From Cognaticolwellia beringensis (lineage in GTDB: Bacteria; Pseudomonadota; Gammaproteobacteria; Enterobacterales; Alteromonadaceae), in assembly GCF_002076895.1 (NCBI RefSeq), contig NZ_CP020465.1, positions 4,092,001 to 4,156,000 of the forward strand: a DNA stretch of 64,000 bases, in the 5' to 3' direction. Positions 32,594-43,002 of the stretch are shown piece after piece; position 1 is the first letter of the stretch; each line of letters opens with the position of its first letter. Below the pieces are notes generated by a model, which saw nothing but the letters and a program-made list of their open reading frames with translations, was not told where the DNA came from and ran no database searches. Made by a program: the position numbers and the translations under genes.

Positions 32594-35451
32594 TTTTTTC
32601 AAAGTTTTTAAAAAAGAAATGGCAACATAAAAACAGTACGGTTCGAGTTGAAGCAATAAACACTAGCTTATCAATTGCTGAACCAGAACAACGTGAAATT
32701 ATTTTAGAGCTTGCTAGAACAGACGACAGTGAAAATGTTCGACGCGCTGCATTAATAAAGCTCGATAACTTTCAATCTTGGTTAACCCATAGTCAAGAAA
32801 ATACTATGGTAAAAGTAAAACAATATGCGATAAAAAAAGTAGCCGCTATTTTAACTGACCAAGATGCTATTAAGCTTTCGGAGCAAGACAAGCTTACTTA
32901 TATTGCAAATCATAATGATTATAGCTTTTATGAACATTGGTTAAAATTAACCGAAAACGCCAACTTAATTATCGCGTTATTTGAAAAATTGGCGACTAAA
33001 AATCAACTAAGTGAACACACTAGCAAACAGGTATTAAAGCCTGGTTTATTGATTAACCTTTTTGGCCAAAAGCAAAACATTCAGGTTCAAGAATACATTA
33101 TTGATAAAGTTGATGATGTAGATACCCTAGAAAAATTGAAGAAAAAATCACAGCAAGCTGAAATAACACAGCAATTGTCTGAAAAAATTGCACAATTGCA
33201 GCTTGCTATCGATCAACCCATTGCATTGCGTAAAAAAGTCAATTTGGTTTTAGCTAAATTACAGGCCTTAAAAGATCAATACGAGTACAAAGTATATCTT
33301 GAAAAAAGAGCATTACTTAACCAAGAGTGGCAAGCACTAGTCGCTGATTTTTCTTGTTTTGAACCGCTAGAAATTTCTGTGTTTACCGATAAACAAGCCA
33401 CGATAGTGTCACAACTTGATAAACTTTTTGCCGCTAAAGCTGAGCAGCATGCTCAAGCTGAAATTTCTCGTGAGCTTATTGAGAAAAAACAACAGGCGCG
33501 TATTCATTTTGATAAAACCTTAGCAATTATTGATCAAACCTTAACGACTAGCATTTTTGAAAATGATGAAATTGAAGAACAACAATATCAAACGCTATTT
33601 GATAAATTAACCAGTGAAATTATTGCCTCTGCGTTAAATAAAGATGAGCAGAACGAATTTATTGCTAAAATTTGTCAACAACAACAAAAATTGCAGCAAT
33701 TACCTGAAATTGCACAATCAGTTAGTGACGCAACGCATTTGATCTCGAAAATATCACAGCTAGCAATGCCCACGACTGTTTTAGAAATGAATGAGCGACT
33801 GCCTGTTTATCAATCGTGGTTAACAGATTGGAAAAATGCAGAGAAAAATTCTTCAGGGACTTTACCTGATTCAATTAAAAACGCAGCCACTGAAATACAG
33901 CGTAACTGGCGTCAAGCCATAAAACCTTTACAACAAGCACAAAAACAAGAGTTTTCAGTCACCCAGAAAAAACTTCATGATGTTAGAAGATTAATTGCTG
34001 CAGGTAAATATAATGCCGCATTCGGCGTATTTAAAAAAGCTAAACAGTTATTTAATGCTTTGTCAGATCAACAGCAATACCGTATCCAAAAAGATTATGA
34101 TTCACTCAGTGAAAAAATTGCCGAATTAGCAGACTGGGAACACTACATTGCAACACCTCGCAAGCAACAATTATTAACAGATATTAAAGCGATAGTAGAA
34201 ACGCCACTTGATAATCCGAATGAACAAGCAGAAAAAGTTAAACAATATCGTAAAATCTGGAACAGTTTAGGTCATGCTGATGACGATGCTGAACAAAGTT
34301 TAAATACTGAGTTTAATAAATTATGTGAAACTGCATTTACCCCTTGTCGATTATTTTTTGCCGAACAAGAAAAAATACGTGCACAGCATTTAATTACACG
34401 TCAATCATTTGTTGAACAAGCAAAATTACTTGCTGAGCAATTAACACCGCCAAAAGATAACGACGACGAAACTACAGCAGTAGATTTTAAAAATTTAGAA
34501 ACTGAACTAAATCAGATAATAAAACAATGGCAAAGCGCTGGTCAGGTTGATCGCGCTGTTTATCAAGAAATTAACGAACAATTCAATTTAGTTTTACAGC
34601 CAATAAAATCTGCCATTAAAGTTTTTCATCAGGAAAATAAATTATTAAAGCAGCAACTTATTTTAAACGCAGAAAAGTTACTCGCTGATGACGATATTTT
34701 TGCCGCAGTTAATCAAGTGAAGTCATTACAAACACAGTGGCGTAATACCGGTTATGCTGGTCCAAAAATAGAAAATAAACTTTGGCAAAGCTTTCGAAAA
34801 ATTAATGATGATATTTTTGCTAAACGAGATCAAAAAAGTTTACAAGAAAAGTCAGCTATAACCGCTAAGGCGGTTGAGTTAGAAAGCACGTTAACTAAAC
34901 TTGAAGCAGAATTTTCGCAAGTAACTGAATTAAATGAACTGCAAAATTTTGAACAAGCATTGCAGTCCCTACATCGTGATGTTATGCAACAAAAGCCTAA
35001 AATGGTAAATCTTGAAAAACAAATTACTGCTAAAGAAAAAGCGATAGCTAAGAAAATTGTTGATTTTAAATACGCGAATGAAAAACGTCAATGGGGCTAT
35101 TTATTTTCAATACTTGAAGAAAGTATAAGTAATGATAAAAGCTTTACTGAGCACAACGATTATTCACATCTAACAGCGTTTTGGCAGAAAAAATTAAAAG
35201 AACTAGCGAATAACGTAACACATTTCAATAGAGAAGATGCGACGCTAGAGCTTGAAATTTTATCTGGCATACCTTCGCCGAGTGAATTGCAACAACGCCG
35301 TATGAAAGTGCAAGTAGACTTGATGCAAGCACAAATGTCTTCAGGTGCAACAATTGATTTACCGGATAAATTTGCTCAATGGTTAATGTTAGGAAAGCTT
35401 GGGCAACATGATTTAGTGTTATTAGAAAGAATAAAGCCTATTTTTCAATAA
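32590..35451 (+). CDS. DUF349 repeat coiled-coil protein
   Basis: 953 residues, cytoplasmic, Gln/Lys/Glu-rich. The N-terminal 100 residues have HEAT-like helices (VRRAALIKLDNFQSWLTH). Most of the remainder is long helices with DUF349 motifs, recognisable by a central Trp and following Gly/Ala: QWQSAGQVDRAVYQEI, QTQWRNTGYAGPKIENKLWQSFR, KIWNSLGHADDDAEQ. Full-length proteins of this type are widespread in marine gammaproteobacteria; their role is not established. Its ATG overlaps the yeaC stop. A perfect hairpin follows at 35462. No catalytic residues or membrane segments are seen. Confidence 0.85.
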   Translation: MIFSKFLKKKWQHKNSTVRVEAINTSLSIAEPEQREIILELARTDDSENVRRAALIKLDNFQSWLTHSQENTMVKVKQYAIKKVAAILTDQDAIKLSEQDKLTYIANHNDYSFYEHWLKLTENANLIIALFEKLATKNQLSEHTSKQVLKPGLLINLFGQKQNIQVQEYIIDKVDDVDTLEKLKKKSQQAEITQQLSEKIAQLQLAIDQPIALRKKVNLVLAKLQALKDQYEYKVYLEKRALLNQEWQALVADFSCFEPLEISVFTDKQATIVSQLDKLFAAKAEQHAQAEISRELIEKKQQARIHFDKTLAIIDQTLTTSIFENDEIEEQQYQTLFDKLTSEIIASALNKDEQNEFIAKICQQQQKLQQLPEIAQSVSDATHLISKISQLAMPTTVLEMNERLPVYQSWLTDWKNAEKNSSGTLPDSIKNAATEIQRNWRQAIKPLQQAQKQEFSVTQKKLHDVRRLIAAGKYNAAFGVFKKAKQLFNALSDQQQYRIQKDYDSLSEKIAELADWEHYIATPRKQQLLTDIKAIVETPLDNPNEQAEKVKQYRKIWNSLGHADDDAEQSLNTEFNKLCETAFTPCRLFFAEQEKIRAQHLITRQSFVEQAKLLAEQLTPPKDNDDETTAVDFKNLETELNQIIKQWQSAGQVDRAVYQEINEQFNLVLQPIKSAIKVFHQENKLLKQQLILNAEKLLADDDIFAAVNQVKSLQTQWRNTGYAGPKIENKLWQSFRKINDDIFAKRDQKSLQEKSAITAKAVELESTLTKLEAEFSQVTELNELQNFEQALQSLHRDVMQQKPKMVNLEKQITAKEKAIAKKIVDFKYANEKRQWGYLFSILEESISNDKSFTEHNDYSHLTAFWQKKLKELANNVTHFNREDATLELEILSGIPSPSELQQRRMKVQVDLMQAQMSSGATIDLPDKFAQWLMLGKLGQHDLVLLERIKPIFQ

Positions 35452-35461
35452 ATAGAAAGCT

Positions 35462-35494
35462 TATCAGCTATCAATTAAAAATTGATAGCTGATA
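35462..35494. terminator. perfect hairpin between convergent genes
   Basis: TATCAGCTATCAATT and its exact complement form 15-bp arms around AAA. It lies between the DUF349 gene (plus) and ansA (minus), 10 bp and 23 bp from their stops. T-runs are weak, but the position suggests a shared terminator. Confidence 0.7.
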
Positions 35495-35516
35495 GTTTAA
35501 ATCTGAGAGTGATAAC

Positions 35517-36521
35517 CTAACTTAATTCACCACGTAAACTTACTTCGAGCAATTGACAAATTTTTGCGTGGCTATATTTTTTACTTAGTAGGTAATGTAA
35601 TTTTGTTAGCGTAGCTTCTAAGGTCATATCATGACCGCTAATAACGCCGATGTTACTCAAAGCGTTGCCTGTAGCATACCCTTTCATATTGACAGTACCT
35701 TTAATGCACTGACTGCAATTTACAATAACTATTCCCGCTTCATTGGCTTGTTTTAAACAATCTAACATAGCCTGATCTTGCGGAGCATTTCCCACCCCGT
35801 AACTACGAATAATTAACGCTTTTACTGGTTGTTTTATAATATTTTTAATCAGCTCTACTGATATGCCGGGATATAAGTGCACAACCCCAATAGGCTGTGG
35901 CGTAATTTGTGCCAATTTTAACGGCTGAGACACAGGCTCGGATATTTTTCCTTCAATTAACTTAATGTTAATTCCCGCTTCTAACAAAGGCGGTAAATTC
36001 GGTGAGTCAAAGGCATTAAAACCATCAGCATAAGCCTTTATACTGCGATTCCCTCGAAATAGTTTATTGTTAAAATATAAACCAACTTCATTTATAGGGT
36101 AGTTAGCAGCAATATAGAGGGAATTGAGTAAGTTTTCTTGTCCGTCAGAACGTAATTGACTTAAAGGTATTTGTGAACCTGTAACAATGACGGGTTTGCT
36201 TAAATTTTCTAACATAAATGAAAGCGCAGAGCTGGTGTAAGCCATGGTGTCTGTACCATGTAGCACGACAAATCCATCATAATCATCATAATGTTGCTTA
36301 ATATCATTGGCAATATGTTGCCAGTCAGCGGGTGACATATTTGATGAGTCAATTAACGGATGATATTCATTAATGGTAAATTCTGGCATTTCTTCACGAT
36401 GAAAATCGGGCATTTTCATTATAGCGTCAGTTAAATGCTGCTTCTGTGGAATATAACCATTTTCGCTGGGTTTCATACCAATTGTGCCACCGGTATAAGC
36501 GATATATATGCGTTTTTTCAT
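35517..36521 (-). CDS. ansA: type I (cytoplasmic) L-asparaginase
   Basis: 334 residues, no signal peptide, matching the E. coli AnsA length. The first catalytic motif YTGGTIGM carries the nucleophilic Thr at about residue 12-14. The second motif VLHGTDTMAYTSSALSFML carries the Thr-Asp pair. QIPLSQLRSDGQENLLNSL contains further substrate-pocket residues. It hydrolyses asparagine to aspartate and ammonia in the cytoplasm. It sits downstream of sppA on the same strand with a hairpin between, the same order as in E. coli (sppA-ansA). Asparaginyl-tRNA synthetase is 3 kb away, probably by coincidence. Confidence 0.94.
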   Translation of the reverse strand: MKKRIYIAYTGGTIGMKPSENGYIPQKQHLTDAIMKMPDFHREEMPEFTINEYHPLIDSSNMSPADWQHIANDIKQHYDDYDGFVVLHGTDTMAYTSSALSFMLENLSKPVIVTGSQIPLSQLRSDGQENLLNSLYIAANYPINEVGLYFNNKLFRGNRSIKAYADGFNAFDSPNLPPLLEAGINIKLIEGKISEPVSQPLKLAQITPQPIGVVHLYPGISVELIKNIIKQPVKALIIRSYGVGNAPQDQAMLDCLKQANEAGIVIVNCSQCIKGTVNMKGYATGNALSNIGVISGHDMTLEATLTKLHYLLSKKYSHAKICQLLEVSLRGELS

Positions 36522-36642
36522 AGCTGAAGTCTTAATGTAAAATTGGCATAATTAAAATGCCAAAGTATAAATATAATTGCTCGGGATTGTAACACACAGG
36601 GTTAATACACTTTCTAGAAAAAGTGAGCTATCTGGCAAATAA

Positions 36643-36666
36643 AAGCCCCGATAATTCGAGGCTTCA
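36643..36666 (-). terminator. terminator after sppA
   Basis: On the minus strand AAGCCTCG, loop AATTAT, CGGGGCTT, then TTATTT. The stem has one mismatch. It follows the sppA stop by about 45 bp and precedes ansA, so ansA probably has its own promoter. Confidence 0.7.
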
Positions 36667-36709
36667 ATTTAGATAAAATTAGTTATACCAAGTTGATTAA
36701 TACCGAAAG

Positions 36710-38572
36710 TTATTCGACTTCACAAGCCAAGCAAAATGAATAGATACCCTGAGGATCATTTAATTGTGCTAATTGTTTAAGCTCGAGTGATAATTGACTA
36801 ATTATTTTAGTGATACTGTTTCCACTATATTCAGTGCTCGATTGTACACCAAGCAAGATAGATGCTTGGCCAAACAAGCTTTGTAAGAATAAAGCACGTG
36901 GGCTTTTTTCTTTCTCAATTAATAATGTATCGTAACTTTCTATGTTTGCCAGTTCAGCTGCAGCTTCAATAGCGTTTTCAATATCACCTAAAGCGTCGAC
37001 TAATCCAAGTTCTAATGCTTTTGAACCTGACCATACACGGCCCTGTGCAATAGCATCAACTTGTTCGGTTGTCATATCTCGATTATTGGCCACAAGTTCA
37101 ATAAAGTCACGGTATCCGCGTTCAATATTCAATTGCACAATATTTGCCATACCAGGTGTTAATTCTCGGGTTAAACCAAAGCCAGCAATATCTGTCGTAC
37201 CAACACCATCGGTATGTATACCTAATTTACTTAAGGTATTTTCAAAAGTCATGAAAAAACCAAATATACCAATTGAGCCGGTTATTGTCGTAGGAGAAGC
37301 ATAAATCTTATCAGCTGATGCTGATATCCAGTACCCACCTGACGCAGCATAAGTTCCCATCGAGGCAACAACGGGTTTACCCGCGGCTTTTAATAATTCA
37401 ACTTCTTGGCGGATGACTTCAGAAGCGTATGCACTGCCGCCAGGGCTATCAACACGAAGTACAACCGCTTTTATAGCATCATTATCTCGGGCTTCGCGTA
37501 ACAAAGCTGCAGTAGAAGTACCACCTATTATGCCAGGTTTTTGATTACCATCTAAAATAGTGCCTTTAGCTACGATAACAGCCACTTTATCGGCGTTGAT
37601 ATTATCAAAAGAAACTTTTGAATTGATAACCGTTAAATAATCATTAAAGCCTATGCTTTTATAACCATCCTCGCCATCGCTCCCTAAGGTGTTGATTAAC
37701 TCATGCCTGATCTGTTCCCTTGTTTTTAATGCGTCGACCCAGTTATTTGCTAAAGCATACTCAGCAATATTTCCATTGGCTGCTTTTAATTTTGTGATTA
37801 AAACATCAATGTCTTCATCAAAATTGCTGACGGCAAAGTTACGTTGCTGAGCAACATCTGATTTGTATTGTTGCCATAAATCGGTAAGCCATAATTGGTT
37901 AGCCTCTTTAGCTGCGTCTGACATATTGTCACGTATATAGGGCTCAACGGCTGATTTATAAGTACCAACACGAAAAACGTGTTGGCTGATTGAAAGTTTT
38001 TCCAATGCAGATTTGAAATAGAGTTGATAACGACCGTAACCGTCTAACAGCATCCAACCTTTCGGATTTAGCCAAACTTCATCAGCATAACTTGCCAGGT
38101 AATATTGGTTTTGGCTATATTGCTCACCAACTGCAATTATTTTTTTACCACTGTTCTTGAATTCAGTGAGTGCCTTGGCTATATCACGTAACTTGGTAAT
38201 ACCTGAGCCCTGCATGTTTTTTAAATCCAACACCATCATACTGATACTGTCATCATTTTCTGCATTTTTGATCACTGATAGTATATCAGCCAGCAATACT
38301 TCAGGTGCAGTTTCTGATTGTTCGAGCGCTTCACTGATAAACGCGTCCATTGGATCTATCTCATGTTTTTGCTCGACAATGTCACCACTTATATTTAATA
38401 CAAGTGCTGAACCTGGCTTCACAACAATACTTTTCTCACCACTACTAATAGCAATAATAAAAATAAATAGCACAGTAAAAAATATTAAATTGAGAATAAT
38501 TTTTCGTGAGGTGTTGAGCAAACTAAATAAGCCTAAGGCTATTCTTGCTATGGTACTTTTACTTTCTTTCAT
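36710..38572 (-). CDS. sppA: signal peptide peptidase SppA, 67-kDa type
   Basis: 620 residues, the long proteobacterial form with two tandem S49 halves. An N-terminal membrane anchor lies near 25-43 (LNLIFFTVLFIFIIAI). The catalytic Lys is in the first half (FRVGTYKSAVEPYIRDNMS) and the catalytic Ser in the second (GTYAASGGYWISASADKIYA), as in the E. coli tetramer where the dyad is shared between domains. The conserved PTTITGSIGIFG follows. It degrades leftover signal peptides in the membrane. It is divergent from ydjA and upstream of ansA, the same order as in E. coli. Nothing looks truncated. Confidence 0.95.
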   Translation of the reverse strand: MKESKSTIARIALGLFSLLNTSRKIILNLIFFTVLFIFIIAISSGEKSIVVKPGSALVLNISGDIVEQKHEIDPMDAFISEALEQSETAPEVLLADILSVIKNAENDDSISMMVLDLKNMQGSGITKLRDIAKALTEFKNSGKKIIAVGEQYSQNQYYLASYADEVWLNPKGWMLLDGYGRYQLYFKSALEKLSISQHVFRVGTYKSAVEPYIRDNMSDAAKEANQLWLTDLWQQYKSDVAQQRNFAVSNFDEDIDVLITKLKAANGNIAEYALANNWVDALKTREQIRHELINTLGSDGEDGYKSIGFNDYLTVINSKVSFDNINADKVAVIVAKGTILDGNQKPGIIGGTSTAALLREARDNDAIKAVVLRVDSPGGSAYASEVIRQEVELLKAAGKPVVASMGTYAASGGYWISASADKIYASPTTITGSIGIFGFFMTFENTLSKLGIHTDGVGTTDIAGFGLTRELTPGMANIVQLNIERGYRDFIELVANNRDMTTEQVDAIAQGRVWSGSKALELGLVDALGDIENAIEAAAELANIESYDTLLIEKEKSPRALFLQSLFGQASILLGVQSSTEYSGNSITKIISQLSLELKQLAQLNDPQGIYSFCLACEVE

Positions 38573-38944
38573 AAGAGCTTGTCTACAGGTTGTTTTTATT
38601 TTTGATAGCTATATGCTACTGAAAATTGACGCGCTTAAATAGTCGTAAATGTAACTATTTTTGTCAGTAGCGGTAATTGAAAGTATTTATTAGCTCGCAG
38701 GTTCTACTATTTATATATTTAAGCTATTTTTAAAAGCTAATGTAAAAGCTGATGCAGATAAAGAAATAAATAGAACAAAGTTATATTAACTAATGACAAA
38801 AGATATTTAATCTATATGATAACAAGCAGATAGCACCTATAGTACCGAGATTTTTAACTTGCAAAAACTCAGTAATATTGACAGCTATAGTCATCAGTTC
38901 GTTTTACGCCCGAAGGATATTAAACTAAAGGAATTTACAATTTT
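38573..38944. promoter_or_regulatory. divergent promoter region, sppA / ydjA
   Basis: 372 bp between divergent genes with no ORF of note. It is AT-rich and should hold both promoters; no operator was recognised. Confidence 0.4.
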
Positions 38945-39493
38945 ATGAATGTATTAGAGTTTTTACATACTCGTCAATCTAATCCTCATTTGCAAGGTAA
39001 TACACCTGAACAGGGTATCATTGATAATATTCTCAAGGCGGGTATGCGCGTACCTGACCATGCAGGTCTAACACCTTGGCGATTTACCGTCGTGAAAGAC
39101 GAAGGCTTAACCAAGTTAAGTAAGGCGTTTAAGTCAGCGACCATCAGTGATGGTGGAGATGAAGCTAAAATTGAAAAAGCGGCTAAAATGCCTTTTCGTG
39201 CGCCTTTAATTATCGTGATTAGTACTAAGTTTCACCAGCACGTGAAGGTGCCTAAGCAAGAGCAATTAATAGCGGCAGGGTGTGCAGTGCACGCGATGCA
39301 GATGGCAGCAACATGCTTAGATTTAGGCTCGGTCTGGCGCACAGGTGAAATGAGCTATCATCCATTAGTGAAAGAACGCTTAAATATTGAACTTCATGAG
39401 GAAATTGTTGGCTTCTTATATATTGGTGAAGAGACTAAAGAGTTGCCATTGAAAAGTAGTAAAGGGTTTGAAGAGTATGTAAGTTACTTTTAA
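38945..39493 (+). CDS. ydjA: nitroreductase-family NAD(P)H oxidoreductase, YdjA-like
   Basis: 182 residues, the small single-domain nitroreductase type; E. coli YdjA has 183. Matches include ILKAGMRVPDHAGLTPWRF (FMN-binding N-terminal helix and loop), KMPFRAPLIIVIST, and AAGCAVHAMQMAATCLDLGSVWRTG. It binds FMN as a dimer and reduces nitro compounds or quinones; the natural substrate is unknown. It lies divergent from sppA as in E. coli. AAAGGA is present about 13 bp before the ATG. A terminator shared with asnS follows. Confidence 0.92.
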   Translation: MNVLEFLHTRQSNPHLQGNTPEQGIIDNILKAGMRVPDHAGLTPWRFTVVKDEGLTKLSKAFKSATISDGGDEAKIEKAAKMPFRAPLIIVISTKFHQHVKVPKQEQLIAAGCAVHAMQMAATCLDLGSVWRTGEMSYHPLVKERLNIELHEEIVGFLYIGEETKELPLKSSKGFEEYVSYF

Positions 39494-39562
39494 CTTACAA
39501 AGTACGAGTAACTATTTTAAAATTTTACTTTACCCGTTTATATTGAACAATTTTCACTTAAT

Positions 39563-39588
39563 AAAAAACCCTCGGCTGAGGGTTTTTT
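39563..39588. terminator. bidirectional terminator between ydjA and asnS
   Basis: AAAAAACCCTC, loop GGCT, GAGGGTTTTTT: perfect 11-bp arms with A-run and T-run on either side, between two convergent genes. Confidence 0.93.
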
Positions 39589-39622
39589 ATTTTATGCGAT
39601 ATCTATTTTGCTTTACGCTAAT

Positions 39623-41023
39623 TTAGAATGCTGCATTATTTGGCGTTCTTGGGAAAGGGATCACGTCACGAACATTTTGCATGCCAGTTGCATAAGCAAC
39701 TAAACGTTCAAAACCTAAACCAAAACCTGAATGTGGCACGGTGCCGTAACGGCGTAAATCACGATACCAACTGTAATCTGCAGGATCTAAGTTCATTTCC
39801 GCTAAACGTTTATCTAAAACATCTAAACGTTCCTCACGCTGACTACCGCCAATAATTTCACCGATGCCTGGTGCTAAAATGTCCATCGCAGCAACAGTTT
39901 TACCGTCATCATTTAAACGCATGTAGAAAGATTTAATATCTTTCGGATAATTTTGTAAAACTACCGGGCCGTTGAAATGCTCTTCAGCTAAGTAACGTTC
40001 GTGCTCTGAGTTTAAGTCAACGCCCCAAGCCACTTTGTTTTCAAACTTTTTACCACAGTTTTCTAGAATTGTGATCGCGTCTGTGTAATCTAAACGCACA
40101 AAGTCGTTTTTGATCACAGAGTTTAATCTATCTATCACTGTTTTATCGACACGTTGTTGGAAGAATGCCATGTCATCCACACGCTCATCAAGCACGGCTT
40201 GAAAAACATATTTTAACATTTCTTCAGCAAGATCTGCAGCGTCAGATAGATCGGCGAAAGCTATTTCTGGTTCAATCATCCAAAACTCTGCTAAATGGCG
40301 CGAAGTATTTGAATTTTCAGCACGGAAGGTCGGACCAAAGGTGTACACTTTAGAAAGGGCACAACAATAGGCTTCGGCATTCAGTTGCCCAGAAACAGTT
40401 AAAAATGTTTCTTTACCAAAAAAGTCTTGGTTGTAATCAACTTCTCCTTGGTCGTTTAACGGTAAGTTTTCCATATCAAGGGTACTAACACGGAACATTT
40501 CGCCCGCACCTTCACAGTCACTACCCGTTATTAACGGTGTGCTGATCCAAAAATAACCTTTGCTATGTAAAAAGCGATGTACTGCTTGCGCCAAGGTATT
40601 ACGGACACGCGTTACCGCTCCGCCAATATTAGTGCGCGGACGCAAATGTGCTTGTTCACGTAAAAATTCAATACTATGACGTTTAGCTGCCATTGGGTAA
40701 GTGTCAGGGTCTTCTACTAAACCTAATACTTCTACTTGTTCAGCTTGTAACTCAAATGACTGACCTTTACCTGGAGACTCAACTAAAATACCGGTAACTT
40801 TTACGGCAGCACCTGTCGTAAGTTTTAATATATCAGTCTGATAATTATCCAAGTTGTTCGGAGCAATTGCTTGAATAGCGTCGAAACATGAACCGTCATG
40901 AACCGCTAAAAATGAAATACCTGCTTTAGAATCACGACGTGTGCGGATCCAACCATGGATAGTAATTGATTCATTAACAGGATATTTTCCTGCCAAGATA
41001 TCAGTAATTGCAATGACTGACAT
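39623..41023 (-). CDS. asnS: asparaginyl-tRNA synthetase
   Basis: 466 residues, exactly the usual bacterial length. The N-terminal OB-fold anticodon-binding domain (about 15-100, [27 protein letters not shown]) is followed by the class II catalytic core. Motif 2 is visible as [28 protein letters not shown] and motif 3 as [15 protein letters not shown]. It charges tRNA-Asn with asparagine in the cytoplasm. AGAGG precedes the ATG at good spacing. It appears monocistronic. Nothing unusual is seen. Confidence 0.97.
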   Translation of the reverse strand: MSVIAITDILAGKYPVNESITIHGWIRTRRDSKAGISFLAVHDGSCFDAIQAIAPNNLDNYQTDILKLTTGAAVKVTGILVESPGKGQSFELQAEQVEVLGLVEDPDTYPMAAKRHSIEFLREQAHLRPRTNIGGAVTRVRNTLAQAVHRFLHSKGYFWISTPLITGSDCEGAGEMFRVSTLDMENLPLNDQGEVDYNQDFFGKETFLTVSGQLNAEAYCCALSKVYTFGPTFRAENSNTSRHLAEFWMIEPEIAFADLSDAADLAEEMLKYVFQAVLDERVDDMAFFQQRVDKTVIDRLNSVIKNDFVRLDYTDAITILENCGKKFENKVAWGVDLNSEHERYLAEEHFNGPVVLQNYPKDIKSFYMRLNDDGKTVAAMDILAPGIGEIIGGSQREERLDVLDKRLAEMNLDPADYSWYRDLRRYGTVPHSGFGLGFERLVAYATGMQNVRDVIPFPRTPNNAAF

Positions 41024-41167
41024 TTAAACCTCTTCTTTGTCAAAAATGTTCTCTAATTTTAAGGATTGTTATGTTACCTTGCTTGTAAGGTTTAACAAGT
41101 AAAAATTGCTAAATCTTGTCTTTATAAAAAGAAAAAATACAATTAGAGATAAAAGGCGGTAAAAACT

Positions 41168-41545
41168 ATGAAAAATACGAAAAAAGAGCGTAGGAGTACT
41201 GCTGATTTATGGACTTATTTGTTAAGGGTTTTAGCTATTGTTGGTTGGGGGTTGTTCGTTTTTGCTTTAATTGTGTCTTATTATGCTGCACCAGAGTCTG
41301 ATTACGGGCTATTACGCTACCATGATATTGAAATTAGGAAGTTTTGGCTGACACCATTAACCGGTTATTTGTATATAGTATTATGGCTAAGCGCATTAAG
41401 TAGCTATTTTTGTTTAATACTTGATAAATACCGTAGTCGCCGAAAAAGTGATAGTAAGCATTTTAATATATTATTATTGCTTGTGATCACCATCTCATGG
41501 GTCAGCTTTATATTGGTTCAAATTTCAGAAACTAAAATTGTTTAA
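41168..41545 (+). CDS. small integral membrane protein, unknown function
   Basis: 125 residues with three hydrophobic segments (about 17-40, LLRVLAIVGWGLFVFALIVSYY; about 60-83, LTPLTGYLYIVLWLSALSSYFCL; about 100-118, ILLLLVITISWVSFILV). The N-terminus and the loop after the second segment are strongly basic (KNTKKERRS; DKYRSRRKSDSKH). AAAGGCGG lies ahead of the ATG. I do not recognise a family. It lies between asnS (divergent) and bioA (convergent) and shows no link to either. Confidence 0.7.
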   Translation: MKNTKKERRSTADLWTYLLRVLAIVGWGLFVFALIVSYYAAPESDYGLLRYHDIEIRKFWLTPLTGYLYIVLWLSALSSYFCLILDKYRSRRKSDSKHFNILLLLVITISWVSFILVQISETKIV

Positions 41546-41598
41546 TTGCCAAACTCTAAGATTAAAGCACAAAGAACAAGGTGATAAATGCAAAGCGT

Positions 41599-42936
41599 TT
41601 AATTACGCTTAAAACAATTATCCTCTGCTAACACGGTACTTATCGCCTTTATCAGTAAATTCAGTTGCACTTTGTTACTGATAAATGGCGGCATAATATA
41701 GATAAGTTTACCAAAAGGGCGTATCCACACGCCTAATTCTACAAATCGCTTCTGTATTACTGCCATCTCAACATTTTCAGTTGCTTCAACGACACCAATT
41801 CCACCTAACACTCTTATATCAGCGACTCTTGGGTGATCTATTAATGGCATTAATTCATCTTTGAAAATGCATTCAATATCAGCTATTTGTTTTTGCCACT
41901 CATTACGTTTTAATATCTTTAAACTAGCATTTGCAACCGCACAGGCTAGCGGGTTGCCCATAAATGTTGGACCATGCATGAAGCAACCCGCTTCGCCATT
42001 ACTAATTGAATTAGCGACTTCGTCAGTACACAAGGTTGCTGCTAGTGTCATATAGCCACCGGTCAAGGTTTTACCTAAACAGATAATATCAGGACTTATA
42101 TTTGCCCACTCGCAGGCAAATAGCTTACCGGTTCGTCCTAGACCTGTAGCTATTTCATCGGCAATCAACAAAACGTTGTACTGATTACAGAGTTCTCGGC
42201 AGGCTTTTAAATAATTAGGGTGATACAAGCGCATGCCTCCAGCACCTTGTACTATTGGCTCTATTATAAACGCGGCTATCTCATGATGATGTTTTTCGAA
42301 CATTGCTGATAATTCATCAACGTCAGAAACATCCCATGCTTGATCAAAAGCCGTTTTCGGCGCAGGGGCGAATAAATTTTTCATTAATACCGGCTCAAAC
42401 AGCTGATGCATGCCATTAACTGGGTCGCATACCGACATAGCAGCAAAAGTATCACCGTGATACCCATTTCTAACGGTCAGTATTTTATGCTTTTCAGGCT
42501 TATTCTTACTGTGCCAGTACTGTATCGACATTTTTAACGCAACTTCTACCGATACCGAACCACTGTCACTTAAAAATACTTTATTTAAACCTTTTGGTGT
42601 CAGTTCAATTAAGGTTTGGGACAGGGTAATGGCTGGTTCATGCGTTAAACCACCAAACATGACATGAGCAAATTTTTCGGTTTGCTTTATTAACGCATGA
42701 TTTAATTCAGGATGATTATAACCATGTAGAACTGACCACCAAGATGACATGCCATCAACCAGTTTCTCGCCACTGGCCAAGTTAATGTGAACGCCATCGG
42801 CAGACTCTACCAAATAAGAAGGTAGTGGCTTCGACATTGAAGTATAGGGGTGCCATACATGGTTTTTATCAAATTCTAAATTTTCTGTTTGTTTTTTGTT
42901 CATATGTAAGGTTTGTTCAAGTAAATTAGTTGACAT
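41599..42936 (-). CDS. bioA: adenosylmethionine-8-amino-7-oxononanoate aminotransferase
   Basis: 445 residues from the chosen ATG. The open frame extends 26 codons further and would overlap bioB, but that extension is unlike any BioA. HVWHPYTSMSKPLPSYLV matches the E. coli N-terminus, and an ATG at 42903 is also possible. The class III aminotransferase core shows the PLP pocket (DGMSSWWSVLHGYNHP, VFLSDSGSVSVEVALKM) and the catalytic-Lys region LGKTLTGGYMTLAATL. It makes 7,8-diaminononanoate, using S-adenosylmethionine as amino donor. It is divergent from bioBFCD across a short control region, as in E. coli. Confidence 0.95.
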   Translation of the reverse strand: MSTNLLEQTLHMNKKQTENLEFDKNHVWHPYTSMSKPLPSYLVESADGVHINLASGEKLVDGMSSWWSVLHGYNHPELNHALIKQTEKFAHVMFGGLTHEPAITLSQTLIELTPKGLNKVFLSDSGSVSVEVALKMSIQYWHSKNKPEKHKILTVRNGYHGDTFAAMSVCDPVNGMHQLFEPVLMKNLFAPAPKTAFDQAWDVSDVDELSAMFEKHHHEIAAFIIEPIVQGAGGMRLYHPNYLKACRELCNQYNVLLIADEIATGLGRTGKLFACEWANISPDIICLGKTLTGGYMTLAATLCTDEVANSISNGEAGCFMHGPTFMGNPLACAVANASLKILKRNEWQKQIADIECIFKDELMPLIDHPRVADIRVLGGIGVVEATENVEMAVIQKRFVELGVWIRPFGKLIYIMPPFISNKVQLNLLIKAISTVLAEDNCFKRN

Positions 42937-43002
42937 CTTGGAGTTGACGCATAGACTACCCGTTAATAATACTAGATGCAATTTCAAAACGAGTGAATAA
43001 CT
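42937..43002. promoter_or_regulatory. bioA/bioB divergent control region with bioB promoter
   Basis: 66 bp separate the chosen bioA start from the bioB ATG. TTGACG at 42944-42949 and TAATAC at 42967-42972, 17 bp apart, form a good sigma-70 promoter for bioB. By analogy with E. coli a BirA operator would overlap it. The TTGTAAACC/GGTTTACAA palindrome is not clearly present, so the operator is either diverged or absent. Confidence 0.55.
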
